Below, piece by piece: positions 36,903-46,362 of a stretch of DNA of 64,000 bases. Source of the stretch: Caldilineaceae bacterium (GTDB taxonomy: Bacteria; Chloroflexota; Anaerolineae; Caldilineales; Caldilineaceae); assembly GCA_022827195.1 (NCBI GenBank), contig JAJDTL010000040.1, positions 96,730-160,729 of the forward strand, written 5' to 3'. The notes under the pieces were generated by a model that saw nothing but the letters and a program-made list of their open reading frames with translations, ran no database searches and was not told where the DNA came from. Every line of letters starts with the position of its first letter. The first letter of the stretch is position 1. A program made the position numbers and the translations under genes.

Positions 36903-37977
36903 CGTCTTCCTGTTGTTCTTCGTCGGCTGAACTGTCGGACGCGGCGCCGCCAGGCTCCTGCTGCGCCGCCTGCGGTGGCCAGATCGTGCCATGGCTGCCG
37001 TACCTGCTCTCCGGCTCCTCCGCTTCGTTCTTTTCTACCGCTTGCTCCTGCCCAGGCTCAAGCGCAACAACCCAGCGCTGCCAGGGTGCCTCTTCCCATG
37101 TGAGTCCCAGCGATGAGAGGGAGTCTTTCGCCGCTGCCAGATGGTCTTTGCTGAATGTTCGCAGGCGCAGTCGCTCGTTTTGTCCCTGCATGGCCTGGGC
37201 CATATACGCGACGAGTTGCCTCTCCGTTTCGCTTCCCCACAGCCGGCGCGGCAGCGCCAAGAGGAGGCGCAGCTCATCGCGCCAGCGAAACTGCTGGACG
37301 AATCCAAGCTCCGTTGTTCCCTCCATTACCAGGAAGATTTTCGAGGATCGAATCGTGTTGGTGTGAATTGCGGCGAGCATTTCGATCTCTTCCGCAGGCG
37401 CGTCCTGGTAGAGCGCCGGGAGGAATTCGGTCAGACGGGGGCCGAACCGTGCAGTGAACTGCGGGGAAAGCCGAAAACCGTCAGGAATGGAGGGCGACTC
37501 CTCGAGCGGCAGCGCGCCGACCATCTGCGTCGTCTGGTAGTCGGCCGGGCTCAGGCCGATTTCCTCCAGGACTTGCCTGACTTCAGGCGGCGAATCGGTG
37601 GCGAAGCCGAAATAGAAGTAAGGATGAATGCCCTGACCTTCGACGAAATCCAGGGCGGTGTCGATGAGATCGGCGAACTCGGCCCGGTTGCTCTCTTTTT
37701 CGAGGGGCCTGACATAGGCCCAGTCGAAGGTGCCGGCGGCGTCGCCGTCATACTGCACGATGACGAAACCGATGATGCTCTCGTCCGCGGTGGCGACAAA
37801 CGTGTCCATCTGTTTGCCAAGAAAGCGCGGCCCAAACCAGTAGAGAAACAGGGGTCTGCGCCACCAGCTCCCGGCGATCGCCTCCATGCTACTGACGTCG
37901 CTCGACACGCCTTCTAGCAACATTCGCAGCACTTCGCGGACCTGCCCGGACGAGGCCTTCGAGATCTCAGTGACCAT
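36877..37977 (-). CDS. GNAT-like acetyltransferase
   Basis: Protein of 366 aa. The N-terminal third reads like a GNAT fold (MLLEGVSSDVSSMEAIAG, then MDTFVATADESIIGFVIVQYDGD and TFDWAYVRPLEKESNRAEFADLIDTALDFVEGQG). A second, weaker copy follows. The last 45 residues are acidic and Gln/Glu-rich (ASDSSADEEQQEDDG), probably disordered. ATG 37977 overlaps the NUDIX stop by 11 bases. Family confidence is moderate because motif A is degenerate. The substrate is unknown. Confidence 0.65.
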   Translation of the reverse strand: MVTEISKASSGQVREVLRMLLEGVSSDVSSMEAIAGSWWRRPLFLYWFGPRFLGKQMDTFVATADESIIGFVIVQYDGDAAGTFDWAYVRPLEKESNRAEFADLIDTALDFVEGQGIHPYFYFGFATDSPPEVRQVLEEIGLSPADYQTTQMVGALPLEESPSIPDGFRLSPQFTARFGPRLTEFLPALYQDAPAEEIEMLAAIHTNTIRSSKIFLVMEGTTELGFVQQFRWRDELRLLLALPRRLWGSETERQLVAYMAQAMQGQNERLRLRTFSKDHLAAAKDSLSSLGLTWEEAPWQRWVVALEPGQEQAVEKNEAEEPESRYGSHGTIWPPQAAQQEPGGAASDSSADEEQQEDDGNDGRAN

Positions 37978-38536
37978 GCAGGTATTCCATGGCAAGCCTC
38001 AGACAGTCGCGTTCGCCTTCGTAGGCGAGACGGTCCAGAGCGGCGTCGGTTGCTACCCACTCCACCTTCACCACCTCAATGCTTGAAGCGGAAATTCGGC
38101 CGCCAACAACGCGCAGCAGGTAGAAGTCCACCCTCTTGTAGACTCTCTCCGGCACGACACGGGCGAAGGTGTCCAGGTAGGCATAGCGAACTGTCTTCAG
38201 AAAAGACTTGTACTCGGTCTCCAGGCCCGTCTCCTCTTCCACCTCGCGCAGGGCCGCGGCCAACGGCTCTTCGGAGGGGTAAAGACGTCCCTTAGGCAGC
38301 TGCCAACGGCGAGCGGCGGGATCGGTTGCGATCAGTGCCACTTCGACGACTTTGCCGGCGCCGCCAGCTTGCAGGCGGTAGGCAACGCCGCCGGCGGAAT
38401 GACTGTGCCGGACCGTGTAGGGCCCGTTAACTGGGTGCTCGGATTGTCCCGACTTCGAAGAGGCCCTCTCTCCGCTCTGCGGGGCGGGCGCGTCGCGATC
38501 AATTCTCGAATCCGGCCTATCCGGCCTTGTCCTCAT
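37967..38536 (-). CDS. NUDIX hydrolase
   Basis: Protein of 189 aa with a complete Nudix box, G-x5-E-x7-REVEEETG (GRLYPSEEPLAAALREVEEETGLE is its core). These enzymes hydrolyse nucleoside diphosphates linked to another moiety, often for housecleaning. The N-terminal 50 residues (Arg/Asp/Pro/Ser-rich) precede a beta strand VRHSHSAGGVAYRL. ATG 38536 is chosen because upstream in-frame sequence to 38875 overlaps the next gene and looks non-coding. It heads the overlapping trio with the GNAT and hydrolase genes. Confidence 0.88.
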   Translation of the reverse strand: MRTRPDRPDSRIDRDAPAPQSGERASSKSGQSEHPVNGPYTVRHSHSAGGVAYRLQAGGAGKVVEVALIATDPAARRWQLPKGRLYPSEEPLAAALREVEEETGLETEYKSFLKTVRYAYLDTFARVVPERVYKRVDFYLLRVVGGRISASSIEVVKVEWVATDAALDRLAYEGERDCLRLAMEYLHGH

Positions 38537-38649
38537 TAGAAAGTCCCATTCGGCACTTGCCAAATCAAAGGTTGCAGGCACGCTACGTATGCAGATTCTG
38601 AGTCGAGATCCAGCTATCTCCTTGCAACCGTTCTGCCGGCGGATCCCGT

Positions 38650-39156
38650 TCAGATGAAGTGCTGGTTCGGGGAAGAAGCATTGTCCAGCACGATTGCGGC
38701 CAAACCGCGGGCGACCTCCTCCCAATTGTCGGGCGGCAACTGCGCAAGGGGGCGGGGCAGCATGCAGGGCGACAAGAACGGCAGCGCGGCGGCCAACGCC
38801 GGCGTTGACCAGACGCCTCGGGCGCGCGCAAGGACGACGTAGGTCTCTATCCACTTGGAGAGGAGCACAAGCCACTGCGCAAGCTCTTCGCCTGCTCCGA
38901 CTTCAGGCAGCCGGTCCGGCGCGCCTGTTGCAAACCGAATGGCCACAAGGCCAGATTGATCGATCCACAGGCGGTGGGGGAGGACGGGGCCGGTCGAGAG
39001 CCGGGCTTCGGTCCAGCGGGCGAAGCTTCGGTGCAGATCAGAAATCAGTTCAGGCCCCATCCACTCGACCGCAGCTGCGATGGGCCGACTCTTCGGCGGG
39101 TGGCCATGGGATTCAGTCAGCTCACCGTAGTCGTCACACCAGTACCAGCGGGCCAT
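38650..39156 (-). CDS. Protein of unknown function, possibly a diverged regulator fragment
   Basis: Protein of 168 aa with no signal peptide, starting MARWYWCDDYGELTE. It contains a stretch HRLWIDQSGLVAIRFATG that faintly recalls a kinase activation region, but no catalytic motifs are present. Otherwise it is helical and rich in Trp and Leu. No family is recognised. It lies 113 bases upstream of the NUDIX gene on the same strand and could be the first gene of that operon. An AT-rich minus-strand -10-like element (tatgataat, 39228-39236) lies upstream. Confidence 0.55.
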   Translation of the reverse strand: MARWYWCDDYGELTESHGHPPKSRPIAAAVEWMGPELISDLHRSFARWTEARLSTGPVLPHRLWIDQSGLVAIRFATGAPDRLPEVGAGEELAQWLVLLSKWIETYVVLARARGVWSTPALAAALPFLSPCMLPRPLAQLPPDNWEEVARGLAAIVLDNASSPNQHFI

Positions 39157-39184
39157 TGCCTGTATTTGTTGCCAAAGCTAGAAT
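39156..39184 (+). promoter_or_regulatory. Weak candidate promoter upstream of RNase D
   Basis: TTGCCT (39156-39161) and TAGAAT (39179-39184) are 17 bases apart on the plus strand, about 255 bases before the RNase D start. It lies at the 5' end of the divergent gene, so the gap is shared. Confidence 0.3.
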
Positions 39185-39439
39185 CCGGTTGCCGACTTCG
39201 TGCCTACGCGGGCCGGCTCGCCGATATATTATCATAGCGGGCGGGATTTGGCAGACCTTGCTGGCGGGCGTGCACATGCAGGGCGCAATGCGCCCGTCGG
39301 TCTGCCACTTGGAGCGGCTAGACGAACAACGCTGGGTAGGGCAGATTGCGGGGGAGTTGGCGCGGCGCGACGGTTGGGTTATGATGCAGCCATCGGAAGC
39401 GAGCGGCATGCAATTGACGACGTGGAATGAAAGAGTTTG

Positions 39440-40684
39440 ATGAAGAACGCAAATAGAAGTAGGGCCAGATCGGGACGTTCTTCTGAAGGGGGGACCGGTG
39501 CGGCGATGGCCAACGCCTTGATGGTTGATTCCGTCCGAGAATTCGAACGCATGGTGCGATCACTTGCAGGACAGCCTTGGGTTGCGTTGGATACGGAGAG
39601 CGACAGCCTCTTCCGCTACACGCCGCGTGTCTGTTTGATACAGGTTTCGGCTCCTGCGACGAGGGGCGCGAATTCTCAGGAGGCCGCTGCAGCGAATGTG
39701 CGTGACTTTTTGGTCGATCCGCTCCAGTTAAGTGACCTTTCGGAGTTGGGCGAGATTCTGGCGAACGAAGAGACGGAGGTGATCCTCCACGCGGCAGAAA
39801 ACGATATCCTTACGTTGCAGCGAGACTTCGGGTTCAGAGTTCGGCGCTTGTTCGATACGCAACTTGCGGCCCGGATCATGGGGCGAACCGGTGTGGGGCT
39901 GGCGCAGGTCTTGCTGGAAGAGTTCGAAGTGGTCAGCGACAAGCGCATGCAGCGCACCAATTGGGGGCAGCGCCCACTGACGGCACAACAGAGGGCTTAC
40001 GCGCAGGTCGATACGCACTTTCTGCCGGCCCTGCGCATGCGTCAAACACAACAGCTCAAAGCGGCCGGCCGCTGGGAAGAGGCGCAGGATGCCTTTAGAA
40101 TTCTCGAAACGATTGAGTATACCCAGCCGGAGCCGCGCACGTTTTGGCAGATGAAGCAGCTCCGTGCCGTGGACGAAAGGAATCTGAACGTTCTTGAGAC
40201 GATTTGGGACTGGCGAGAACGGCTTTCGCAGCGAACGGAAAGGCCGCCCTTCAAGGTGCTCGGGGAGAGCACGCTGGTTGCCCTGGCACAAACCCGGCCG
40301 CAATCAGTGGACGAGCTGCGCAGGATTCCAGGACTGAGCGCGCGGCAGCTGGAAAGGTTTGGCAGAGAATTGCTGGAAGCTGTGCGCCTGGGTGAGCGCC
40401 GTCCCGTACCTCAGCGTCCCGCTGCCGCGAAAAGGTCCGATTCAACGCTTTCGGCGGAAGGGCGGAGACGGTTCGATGCGCTGCGGCGTTGGAGGACCGA
40501 AACTGCCGCCGCGCGTGGGGTCGACCCCGACATCGTGTTCAGCAATGAGACGCTCCTGCAGATTAGCGCGGGTAGGCCGGACTCGGTTGCCGCCCTGGCA
40601 GAGTTTCCCGCGATAGGACGGTGGAAGGCGCAAACCTATGGTCCGGCCGTACTGAATATGTTAAAAAGTCGGGGAAAGGCGTGA
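39440..40684 (+). CDS. rnd: Ribonuclease D-like 3'-5' exonuclease with HRDC domains
   Basis: Protein of 414 aa. The DEDD-type exonuclease motifs are VALDTESD (ExoI), LHAAENDI (ExoII) and QRAYAQVDTHFL (ExoIII, Tyr and Asp). FDTQLAARIMG and TNWGQRPLTAQQ are typical of RNase D. Two C-terminal HRDC-like helical domains follow (about 250-330 and 345-412). It trims tRNA and other stable RNA 3' ends. ATG 39440 is used. ATG 39506 is an alternative that would remove a 22-residue basic leader and sits closer to the family start. It is convergent with ftsH. Confidence 0.88.
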   Translation: MKNANRSRARSGRSSEGGTGAAMANALMVDSVREFERMVRSLAGQPWVALDTESDSLFRYTPRVCLIQVSAPATRGANSQEAAAANVRDFLVDPLQLSDLSELGEILANEETEVILHAAENDILTLQRDFGFRVRRLFDTQLAARIMGRTGVGLAQVLLEEFEVVSDKRMQRTNWGQRPLTAQQRAYAQVDTHFLPALRMRQTQQLKAAGRWEEAQDAFRILETIEYTQPEPRTFWQMKQLRAVDERNLNVLETIWDWRERLSQRTERPPFKVLGESTLVALAQTRPQSVDELRRIPGLSARQLERFGRELLEAVRLGERRPVPQRPAAAKRSDSTLSAEGRRRFDALRRWRTETAAARGVDPDIVFSNETLLQISAGRPDSVAALAEFPAIGRWKAQTYGPAVLNMLKSRGKA

Positions 40685-40733
40685 ACGGTGACCGCCTTCG
40701 GCCGGCCGCGTTTGGGAGGTTAAGCAAGAACGG

Positions 40734-42599
40734 CTACGCGGGCTGGAGTTCAAGGGGGTCGGGAAGGTCGCTCGAGGCGACGCGGCCCTCAAAAACCTCG
40801 ACGAATTCCTCTCTGTTCAGAGTTTCGCGCTTTTGCAACGCCGCCGCGACATCGTTCAGTTGCTGGCGATGGGCGGTAAGAATCTGGCGGACTCGCTGGA
40901 GCTGCTCGCCAACAATTGCCTGGACCTCACTGTCCAAAGCCTCTGCGACTTCCTCGCTGTAGTCCCTCTGATCTGTCAGTTCGCGGCCCAGGAAGGGGTT
41001 TTCTTCCTGGTGGCCGATCTGCAGCGGACCCATTCTCCTGCTCATTCCGTACTTTGTCACCATGTCGCGCGCCAAGCGGGTGATGCCCTGAATATCGCCG
41101 GATGCGCCGGTGGAAATATCTCCAAAGACAATCTCTTCCGCTACCCGACCGCCAAGCCCGATTGCGATGCTGTCGATGAAATAAGCGCGTTTGGCCAGGT
41201 ATCGGTCCCGCTCAGGAACCATGAGGACGAAGCCGCCAGCCGCTCCGCGCGGGATAATCGTCACCTTGACCAGGGGATCCGCGTCCTCCGTCAGGTGGGC
41301 GACGATGGCATGTCCGGCTTCGTGGAATGCGATCCTCTCCTTCTCCTTGGGTAACATGATGCGGCTACGCCGTTCCGGACCACCCATGGCGATGCGCTCG
41401 ATTGACTCCTGCATTTCGCTCATAGCGATAGTTCGCCGGTTGCGGCGGGCGGCCAGTATGGCGGCCTCATTGACCAAGTTTTCGATGTCGGCGCCGACGA
41501 ATCCGGGCGTCTGGCGGGCAATTAGGTCCAGGTCCACGTTCGGGTCCAACGGCTTGCCCTTAACGTGGACGTCGAGAATGGCCCGCCGGCCCTGAAGGTC
41601 AGGACGGTCCATGGTAACGCGGCGGTCGAAGCGGCCGGGGCGGAGCAGCGCGGGATCGAGGATATCGGGGCGGTTGGTGGCAGCGACCAGGATAACATTG
41701 GTGTCGGTGCCAAACCCGTCCATCTCAACCAGAATCTGATTGAGTGTCTGCTCGCGCTCATCATGTGAACCGCCGAGGCCTGTGCCGCGGTAACGTCCGA
41801 CCGCGTCAATTTCGTCGATGAAGACGATGCAGGGGCTGTTGCGTTTGGCCTGCTCGAACAGGTCGCGCACCCGGCTGGCGCCGACGCCGACAAACATTTC
41901 GACGAATTCGGAACCGCTGATACTGAAAAAGGGCACACCGGCCTCGCCCGAGACGGCCTTGGCCATCAATGTCTTGCCGGTTCCCGGCGGGCCGACCAGC
42001 AGCACGCCCTTAGGGATTCGGGCGCCGAGGGCGACGAATTTCTGCGGCTCCTTGAGGAACTCAACGATTTCCTCCAGCTCCAGCTTGGCTTCATCAGCAC
42101 CGGCGACGTCGCCAAAGGTGACGGTTGGCCGGTCGCCAACGAACATGCGCGCCTTGCTCTTGCCGAAGGAAAGAGCCTGATTGCTGCCGCTCTGGCTCTG
42201 GCGGAAGAGGAAAAGAAAGAGGCCGGCGATCAGAATCAGGGGAAGGAGATTGATGACCAGCGCGAACCAGTTGCCCGAATTTGAAGGAGGCTGAACGTTT
42301 ATTTTGACTCGGGAAAGGCTCTCTTCCGAAACGCCCATCCCATGCAGGGTTCGCGTGAGGGCGACGCCCTCCTCTTTGCGACTGGCCAGGGGTTGGCTGT
42401 TTTCGCCGGCATAGACCTGGAGTCGCTCCCCGCGTACTTCGATGCGGGTCACCTCGCCGCGTTCGACCTGGCGCGCCACAGCACTCAGGCTGACTTTCTG
42501 GGGCGCCTCACCGGGCCCGTAGACGTTGAGAAAGAGGGCGGCCGCGGCCACCAGGATCAACAGATATACAAATGCATTACGCGTCCAATTGCCGGTCAC
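40734..42599 (-). CDS. ftsH: ATP-dependent zinc metalloprotease FtsH
   Basis: Membrane AAA+ protease of 621 aa. It has two N-terminal membrane helices (about 9-25 and 110-131) around a small external domain, then the AAA module with Walker A GPPGTGKT near residue 202, Walker B FIDEIDAVGR, and SRH NRPDILDPALLRPGRFDR. The zinc protease site HEAGH begins at residue 426. It degrades misfolded membrane and selected cytosolic proteins. The start is GTG 42599 with aggaga upstream. The length and motifs are normal for the family. Confidence 0.97.
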   Translation of the reverse strand: MTGNWTRNAFVYLLILVAAAALFLNVYGPGEAPQKVSLSAVARQVERGEVTRIEVRGERLQVYAGENSQPLASRKEEGVALTRTLHGMGVSEESLSRVKINVQPPSNSGNWFALVINLLPLILIAGLFLFLFRQSQSGSNQALSFGKSKARMFVGDRPTVTFGDVAGADEAKLELEEIVEFLKEPQKFVALGARIPKGVLLVGPPGTGKTLMAKAVSGEAGVPFFSISGSEFVEMFVGVGASRVRDLFEQAKRNSPCIVFIDEIDAVGRYRGTGLGGSHDEREQTLNQILVEMDGFGTDTNVILVAATNRPDILDPALLRPGRFDRRVTMDRPDLQGRRAILDVHVKGKPLDPNVDLDLIARQTPGFVGADIENLVNEAAILAARRNRRTIAMSEMQESIERIAMGGPERRSRIMLPKEKERIAFHEAGHAIVAHLTEDADPLVKVTIIPRGAAGGFVLMVPERDRYLAKRAYFIDSIAIGLGGRVAEEIVFGDISTGASGDIQGITRLARDMVTKYGMSRRMGPLQIGHQEENPFLGRELTDQRDYSEEVAEALDSEVQAIVGEQLQRVRQILTAHRQQLNDVAAALQKRETLNREEFVEVFEGRVASSDLPDPLELQPA

Positions 42600-42804
42600 C
42601 GACTCTCCTCATACATCAGTGTCTGAACGGCCCGAAGTATAACACGGAGGGCACAACTTGGCGAACAGCTGCCATCTCTCGATTCGGACCTGCGGCATTC
42701 CCAAAATGCTCCCCCCAGGGACTTCCTGCTATAAGGCTAGCGTATGCCCCGTGCAATTTCTGTATCGCAGATTCCAACTTTCGCCGGAGGGCAGGCGCCA
42801 CCAC

Positions 42805-43308
42805 TCAGAATCCCTGTTCAGTATGGGCGATATGTAGTTCGCCCAGCGACCTTTCACCTTGCGAAACGAACTCGGCGACTGGGCTTTCAACACGACCGTA
42901 ACCGCTCCAGATTCTGAAGCCGAGCAGGGAGAGCGGTTCGGGCGAGGCCTCGGCAAGGACCTCGGGCCGCGTGCCAATCGTTAAGTTTTCCTGCGGGCGA
43001 AACTGAGGCCCGCAAAATGTTGTCAGGAGGCCGAAACGGTTGACATCGCTGACATTGGCCCCGGTGCCATGCCAAAGACTGCCGTCGAAGACCATGGCAG
43101 TGCCGGCCGGACTCTTCGCGGCCACTGTCTCCTCTGCCGCGCCCTGCTCGAGTTTTGCGGCGGCCTGTTCAATCAGGCGAGTGCGAGCAGCCTCAACTAC
43201 AAAAGGCGTCAGGGTGTTGGCGATTAGACAGTTACCATACCGATCGATATGGCTCTTGGACTGTTCGATATCCTCTGTCGCGCCTGGCAAGTTGTGAGCG
43301 GACGGCAT
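42805..43308 (-). pseudogene. Phytanoyl-CoA dioxygenase relic with the catalytic middle deleted
   Basis: Open frame of 167 codons that reads as the N-terminus of a PhyH protein (YGNCLIANTLTPFVVEAARTRL) joined directly to a PhyH C-terminus (SPAGTAMVFDGSLWHGTGANVSDVNRFGLL). The usual 80-110 residues between them, carrying the HxD iron ligands, are absent. The distal His (LWHGTGAN) and Arg remain. It could not bind iron normally, so it is scored as a decayed gene, although the frame is still open and translation is possible. ATG 43308 has no clear SD. It lies 7 kb beyond the intact PhyH genes. Confidence 0.7.
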
Positions 43309-43507
43309 TCCTTTATTCCTGCTTGTTGCGTTGTGATCACCTTACTTCCGTTCGTACTTTTCGGCAATCGTCCCAGTCTGAATGTCGGCGCGAGAACGGT
43401 GGCATGGTGTGATCATCCAAGGCGGGGATACCGGGCGAATCGAAGCCTCAACCCGTTTTTGGCCCTCTGTTTCGGGCGCGGGATTTGCTGTGCTAGAATT
43501 GACGGTG

Positions 43508-45337
43508 ATGGGGATTCAAACGATAGTTTTGCCGCTGCTTATCTCTCCAGTCGGGCCTCCAATTGTTCTGGCGCTGGGGGGCATATTCGTGTGGCTCATG
43601 GGACGACTCCTGAGCCCAATGCTGCGCGGGCCTGCCGCGAACGCCGCGACCAACGCTCTGAGCACTGTTGCCCTGCTCTTCTGGGGCGCCGCAACTGCGC
43701 TGACGCTATCGCTTCGGTTGCAGTCAGCTGCTCCCGTTTTCAGCATTCCCTGGCAGCCCTTTTTTGCAACAGGCGCGGACCTTCTTTGGGTGGGCAACGG
43801 TTGGAATTGGTACGTCTCGTGCTTGATCCTGTTGCTGGGCGGTGGCGGTCTGCTTTTCAGTGGATTCGGCGGCCAAAGGATGGGTCGGGTTTCCGATGAA
43901 GGACAGCAGGACACCGGGCTCACGCTGTCTCTTTCGCTGATTGCAATCGCCAGCGCGCTGTTCTTCACGAGCAGCGACAATCTCCTCACGCTGACCCTGA
44001 TGTGGGTCGTTATGGACCTGTTCATCATCGGTCGAAATGCCATTGTTCCGACAGTGCACGGGCCTTCGCCCACGCGGCAGTTTCAAGGCTTGAGCATGGT
44101 TGGCGCGCTTCTGCTTTTGATCGGCCTTCTCCCTGCCGGTCAAAGCGGCCCTGCAGAGACTTTGGCCGGGGGCCAGCTTCCTCAGGAGACTGTGATCCTG
44201 ATGCTGCTGGCAGGCGTTATCAGAGCCGGCGTTTACCCCTTGCACCTGTGGCTCCTGCCGCACAGGGGGGAACGCTTGTACATGCCGGACAGGCTGATCG
44301 ACCAGATGCCACCGGCGTTGTGCGGACTGTGGCTGCTGGGCTGGTCCAGCGGCCTCGCCGCGGAAGGTCTGCTGGCCCAGCCTGAGGTGATTGCCCTGGC
44401 CATTCTGGGGTTGCTCGGTTCTGCGATCGCAACCTTTACCACAACTACGAGGCAGGAACATACGACATTTGTACTGATTACGTCGGTTGGCGTTGCCGGG
44501 CTTGCCAGCATATTGTCCGAAGTCCGGGGACCGGCGGCAGTCCTATGGCCGACTACGACTTTCGCCCTGGGAGGAGGGCTGTGGCTGATTGGAGAGCGGA
44601 TTTGGCGTACGTGGCACTGGCAGATTCCCATCAGCGCGGGCGTGCTGGCGCTTGTGGGTGTTCCCTTTACGCCCGGATTTCTCACACAGTCGGCCGTCGC
44701 CCAGCTGCTAATGGGCGGCGGCTGTCCGGATGAGGCAACGCCGTGCGGCACGTACGTCGGGGAAATGTGGCCCTTTTTCGTCGCTTACACGTTTACCCAG
44801 ATGATCTATGTTTCCTCCCTCTCGCGTATCTGGGAGACCGAACCGGGTGACAGTCCCGGGCCGGACGAGGCACCGGACACCTGGATGGTGGGTCGCCTGC
44901 TGATCTATGTCGTCGTGCTAGCCATTCCCTTAACCGTAGCCGGCGTTTTCCCGCAGATGATAACAGGCATTACCAATCTGGCCGAAGCGATTCCACCCAG
45001 CGCGGGGGATCCGCCCAGTGCTGTTGCGAGCTGGCAGGTCTGGCTAACCCTGGCTGGCCCGCTGGCGCTGGGGATCGGTCTGGCAGTTCTTCGTTCGCAG
45101 ATCAGCGTGAGGCTGAATGCAATCGGGGAGGCAACCGGGACGACGCCCGCTCTCAGGGCATGGTCGCGGCGTGTGGCGCGATTTACGGCATTGGACTGGT
45201 TTTCGCGCATAACGAGATGGGGAACGAGCAGCGCCGGCCATGTTTGGGATGCCGGCCTTGAGATTGTCGAGGGGGCCGGCCACGTCGGCTGGGTCCTGGT
45301 ATTCGGCATTCTGGGCTACTTTCTGCTGAATGTCTAA
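43508..45337 (+). CDS. Complex I antiporter-like membrane protein (NuoM/NuoN-type), divergent
   Basis: Polytopic protein of about 609 aa with some 14 membrane helices. Its layout and blocks (VIRAGVYPLHLWLLPHRG, LVGVPFTPGFLTQ) match the proton-conducting subunits of complex I, formate hydrogenlyase and Mrp. Key charges are replaced. The helix 5 Glu position is Val (LMWVVMDLF), the helix 7 Lys is Arg, the helix 8 Lys-Arg is poorly kept, and the Lys of GFxxK is Gln. Proton pumping is therefore uncertain. ATG 43508 is chosen over the open stretch upstream because hydrophobic sequence starts there. Two further membrane protein genes follow on the same strand. Confidence 0.78.
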   Translation: MGIQTIVLPLLISPVGPPIVLALGGIFVWLMGRLLSPMLRGPAANAATNALSTVALLFWGAATALTLSLRLQSAAPVFSIPWQPFFATGADLLWVGNGWNWYVSCLILLLGGGGLLFSGFGGQRMGRVSDEGQQDTGLTLSLSLIAIASALFFTSSDNLLTLTLMWVVMDLFIIGRNAIVPTVHGPSPTRQFQGLSMVGALLLLIGLLPAGQSGPAETLAGGQLPQETVILMLLAGVIRAGVYPLHLWLLPHRGERLYMPDRLIDQMPPALCGLWLLGWSSGLAAEGLLAQPEVIALAILGLLGSAIATFTTTTRQEHTTFVLITSVGVAGLASILSEVRGPAAVLWPTTTFALGGGLWLIGERIWRTWHWQIPISAGVLALVGVPFTPGFLTQSAVAQLLMGGGCPDEATPCGTYVGEMWPFFVAYTFTQMIYVSSLSRIWETEPGDSPGPDEAPDTWMVGRLLIYVVVLAIPLTVAGVFPQMITGITNLAEAIPPSAGDPPSAVASWQVWLTLAGPLALGIGLAVLRSQISVRLNAIGEATGTTPALRAWSRRVARFTALDWFSRITRWGTSSAGHVWDAGLEIVEGAGHVGWVLVFGILGYFLLNV

Positions 45338-45475
45338 TCCGGAAGGCCAAGGCAGAGGACGCCGGATAGGACGGGAGGCGCGTGGACCCGAACGGGCCAA
45401 TTGACAAAGGGAAGCCACTTCGTGGTCGCCGGCAGCGCGGGCTCGTTCGCTGGATCATGTTCATGAAACTGTGAA

Positions 45476-46240
45476 ATGGTTGAATTCTGGTCTTCGGGGG
45501 CATTTCACCTCATTCTCGGACTCGCGGCGGCACTACCGATCATCCTGTGGGATTGGCGCTTTGCACTACCCAGCCTGCTGGTTGTGCAACTAGGCACAGG
45601 GGCGATATTTGGGTCCGTCTACGCATTGCCACCGCCGTGGCCGGCGGTGCATCTGGGCGTGTTGGTCTTCGCCTGCCTGATACTCCTGCTTTCCATCTTG
45701 CAGACTCGAACCGTACAAGTCGATCAAAGGGGCGAATTCAGCTCAATTCTATTTCGGACTCTGGTCCTTGCGATCGCTTCGCTTCTGGTCTGGAGGGCGA
45801 GCGGTGGCATACCGTTGCCGCTACTGGATGGTTCAACCAAGCACTTGATGCTTTGGCTTGCTGTTTTGGCTTTGATTACGCTTGGTTTGGCGGAGACTGC
45901 GTTATTCGGGGGCATAGCCCTGCTACTGTGGTTGATCCCTATCCAGTCCTTCATTTCGGCGCTGTTTCCCTCGCCGGCGGTTATTGTGCCACTGGGCATC
46001 CTCGAACTATTGGTAGCCCTGTCTTGCAGTTACCTGCTCTTGGTGGATGACAACATCATGTGGCCGGACGAGGTTGCTGCGACCGACCCGGGCCTGCCCT
46101 TGGGTGTCCAGCGGCGACTGACCATCGCGGCCGGTGTGCGAGTCCTCTGGCATAGTCTCACTTACTGGGCCTATTCGCTGATCGACCGGCGCCAGCATAA
46201 CACAGCGCGAAAGGGTCAAATGGCCCCAGACCATGACTGA
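45476..46240 (+). CDS. Membrane protein, middle gene of the complex-I-like trio
   Basis: Protein of 254 aa with about seven membrane helices and a 60-residue cytoplasmic tail. It lies between two complex-I antiporter-like genes. A helix with ILELLVALSCSYLLLVDD faintly recalls HyfE/NuoK-type subunits. No confident family is assigned. ATG 45476 follows 138 bases after the first gene of the trio. The context suggests an accessory subunit of the same membrane complex. Confidence 0.65.
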   Translation: MVEFWSSGAFHLILGLAAALPIILWDWRFALPSLLVVQLGTGAIFGSVYALPPPWPAVHLGVLVFACLILLLSILQTRTVQVDQRGEFSSILFRTLVLAIASLLVWRASGGIPLPLLDGSTKHLMLWLAVLALITLGLAETALFGGIALLLWLIPIQSFISALFPSPAVIVPLGILELLVALSCSYLLLVDDNIMWPDEVAATDPGLPLGVQRRLTIAAGVRVLWHSLTYWAYSLIDRRQHNTARKGQMAPDHD

Positions 46241-46362
46241 GAAGGCAGCCGAGGCTACGCCACCCAGGCCAGCCCGGAAGAGTCTCTGGCGCCTCGGCTT
46301 CCTGGGGTCGCGCGCCTCACGGAAGATTACTCTCTCTTGATTAGATCTGGCAGCCGCGCACC

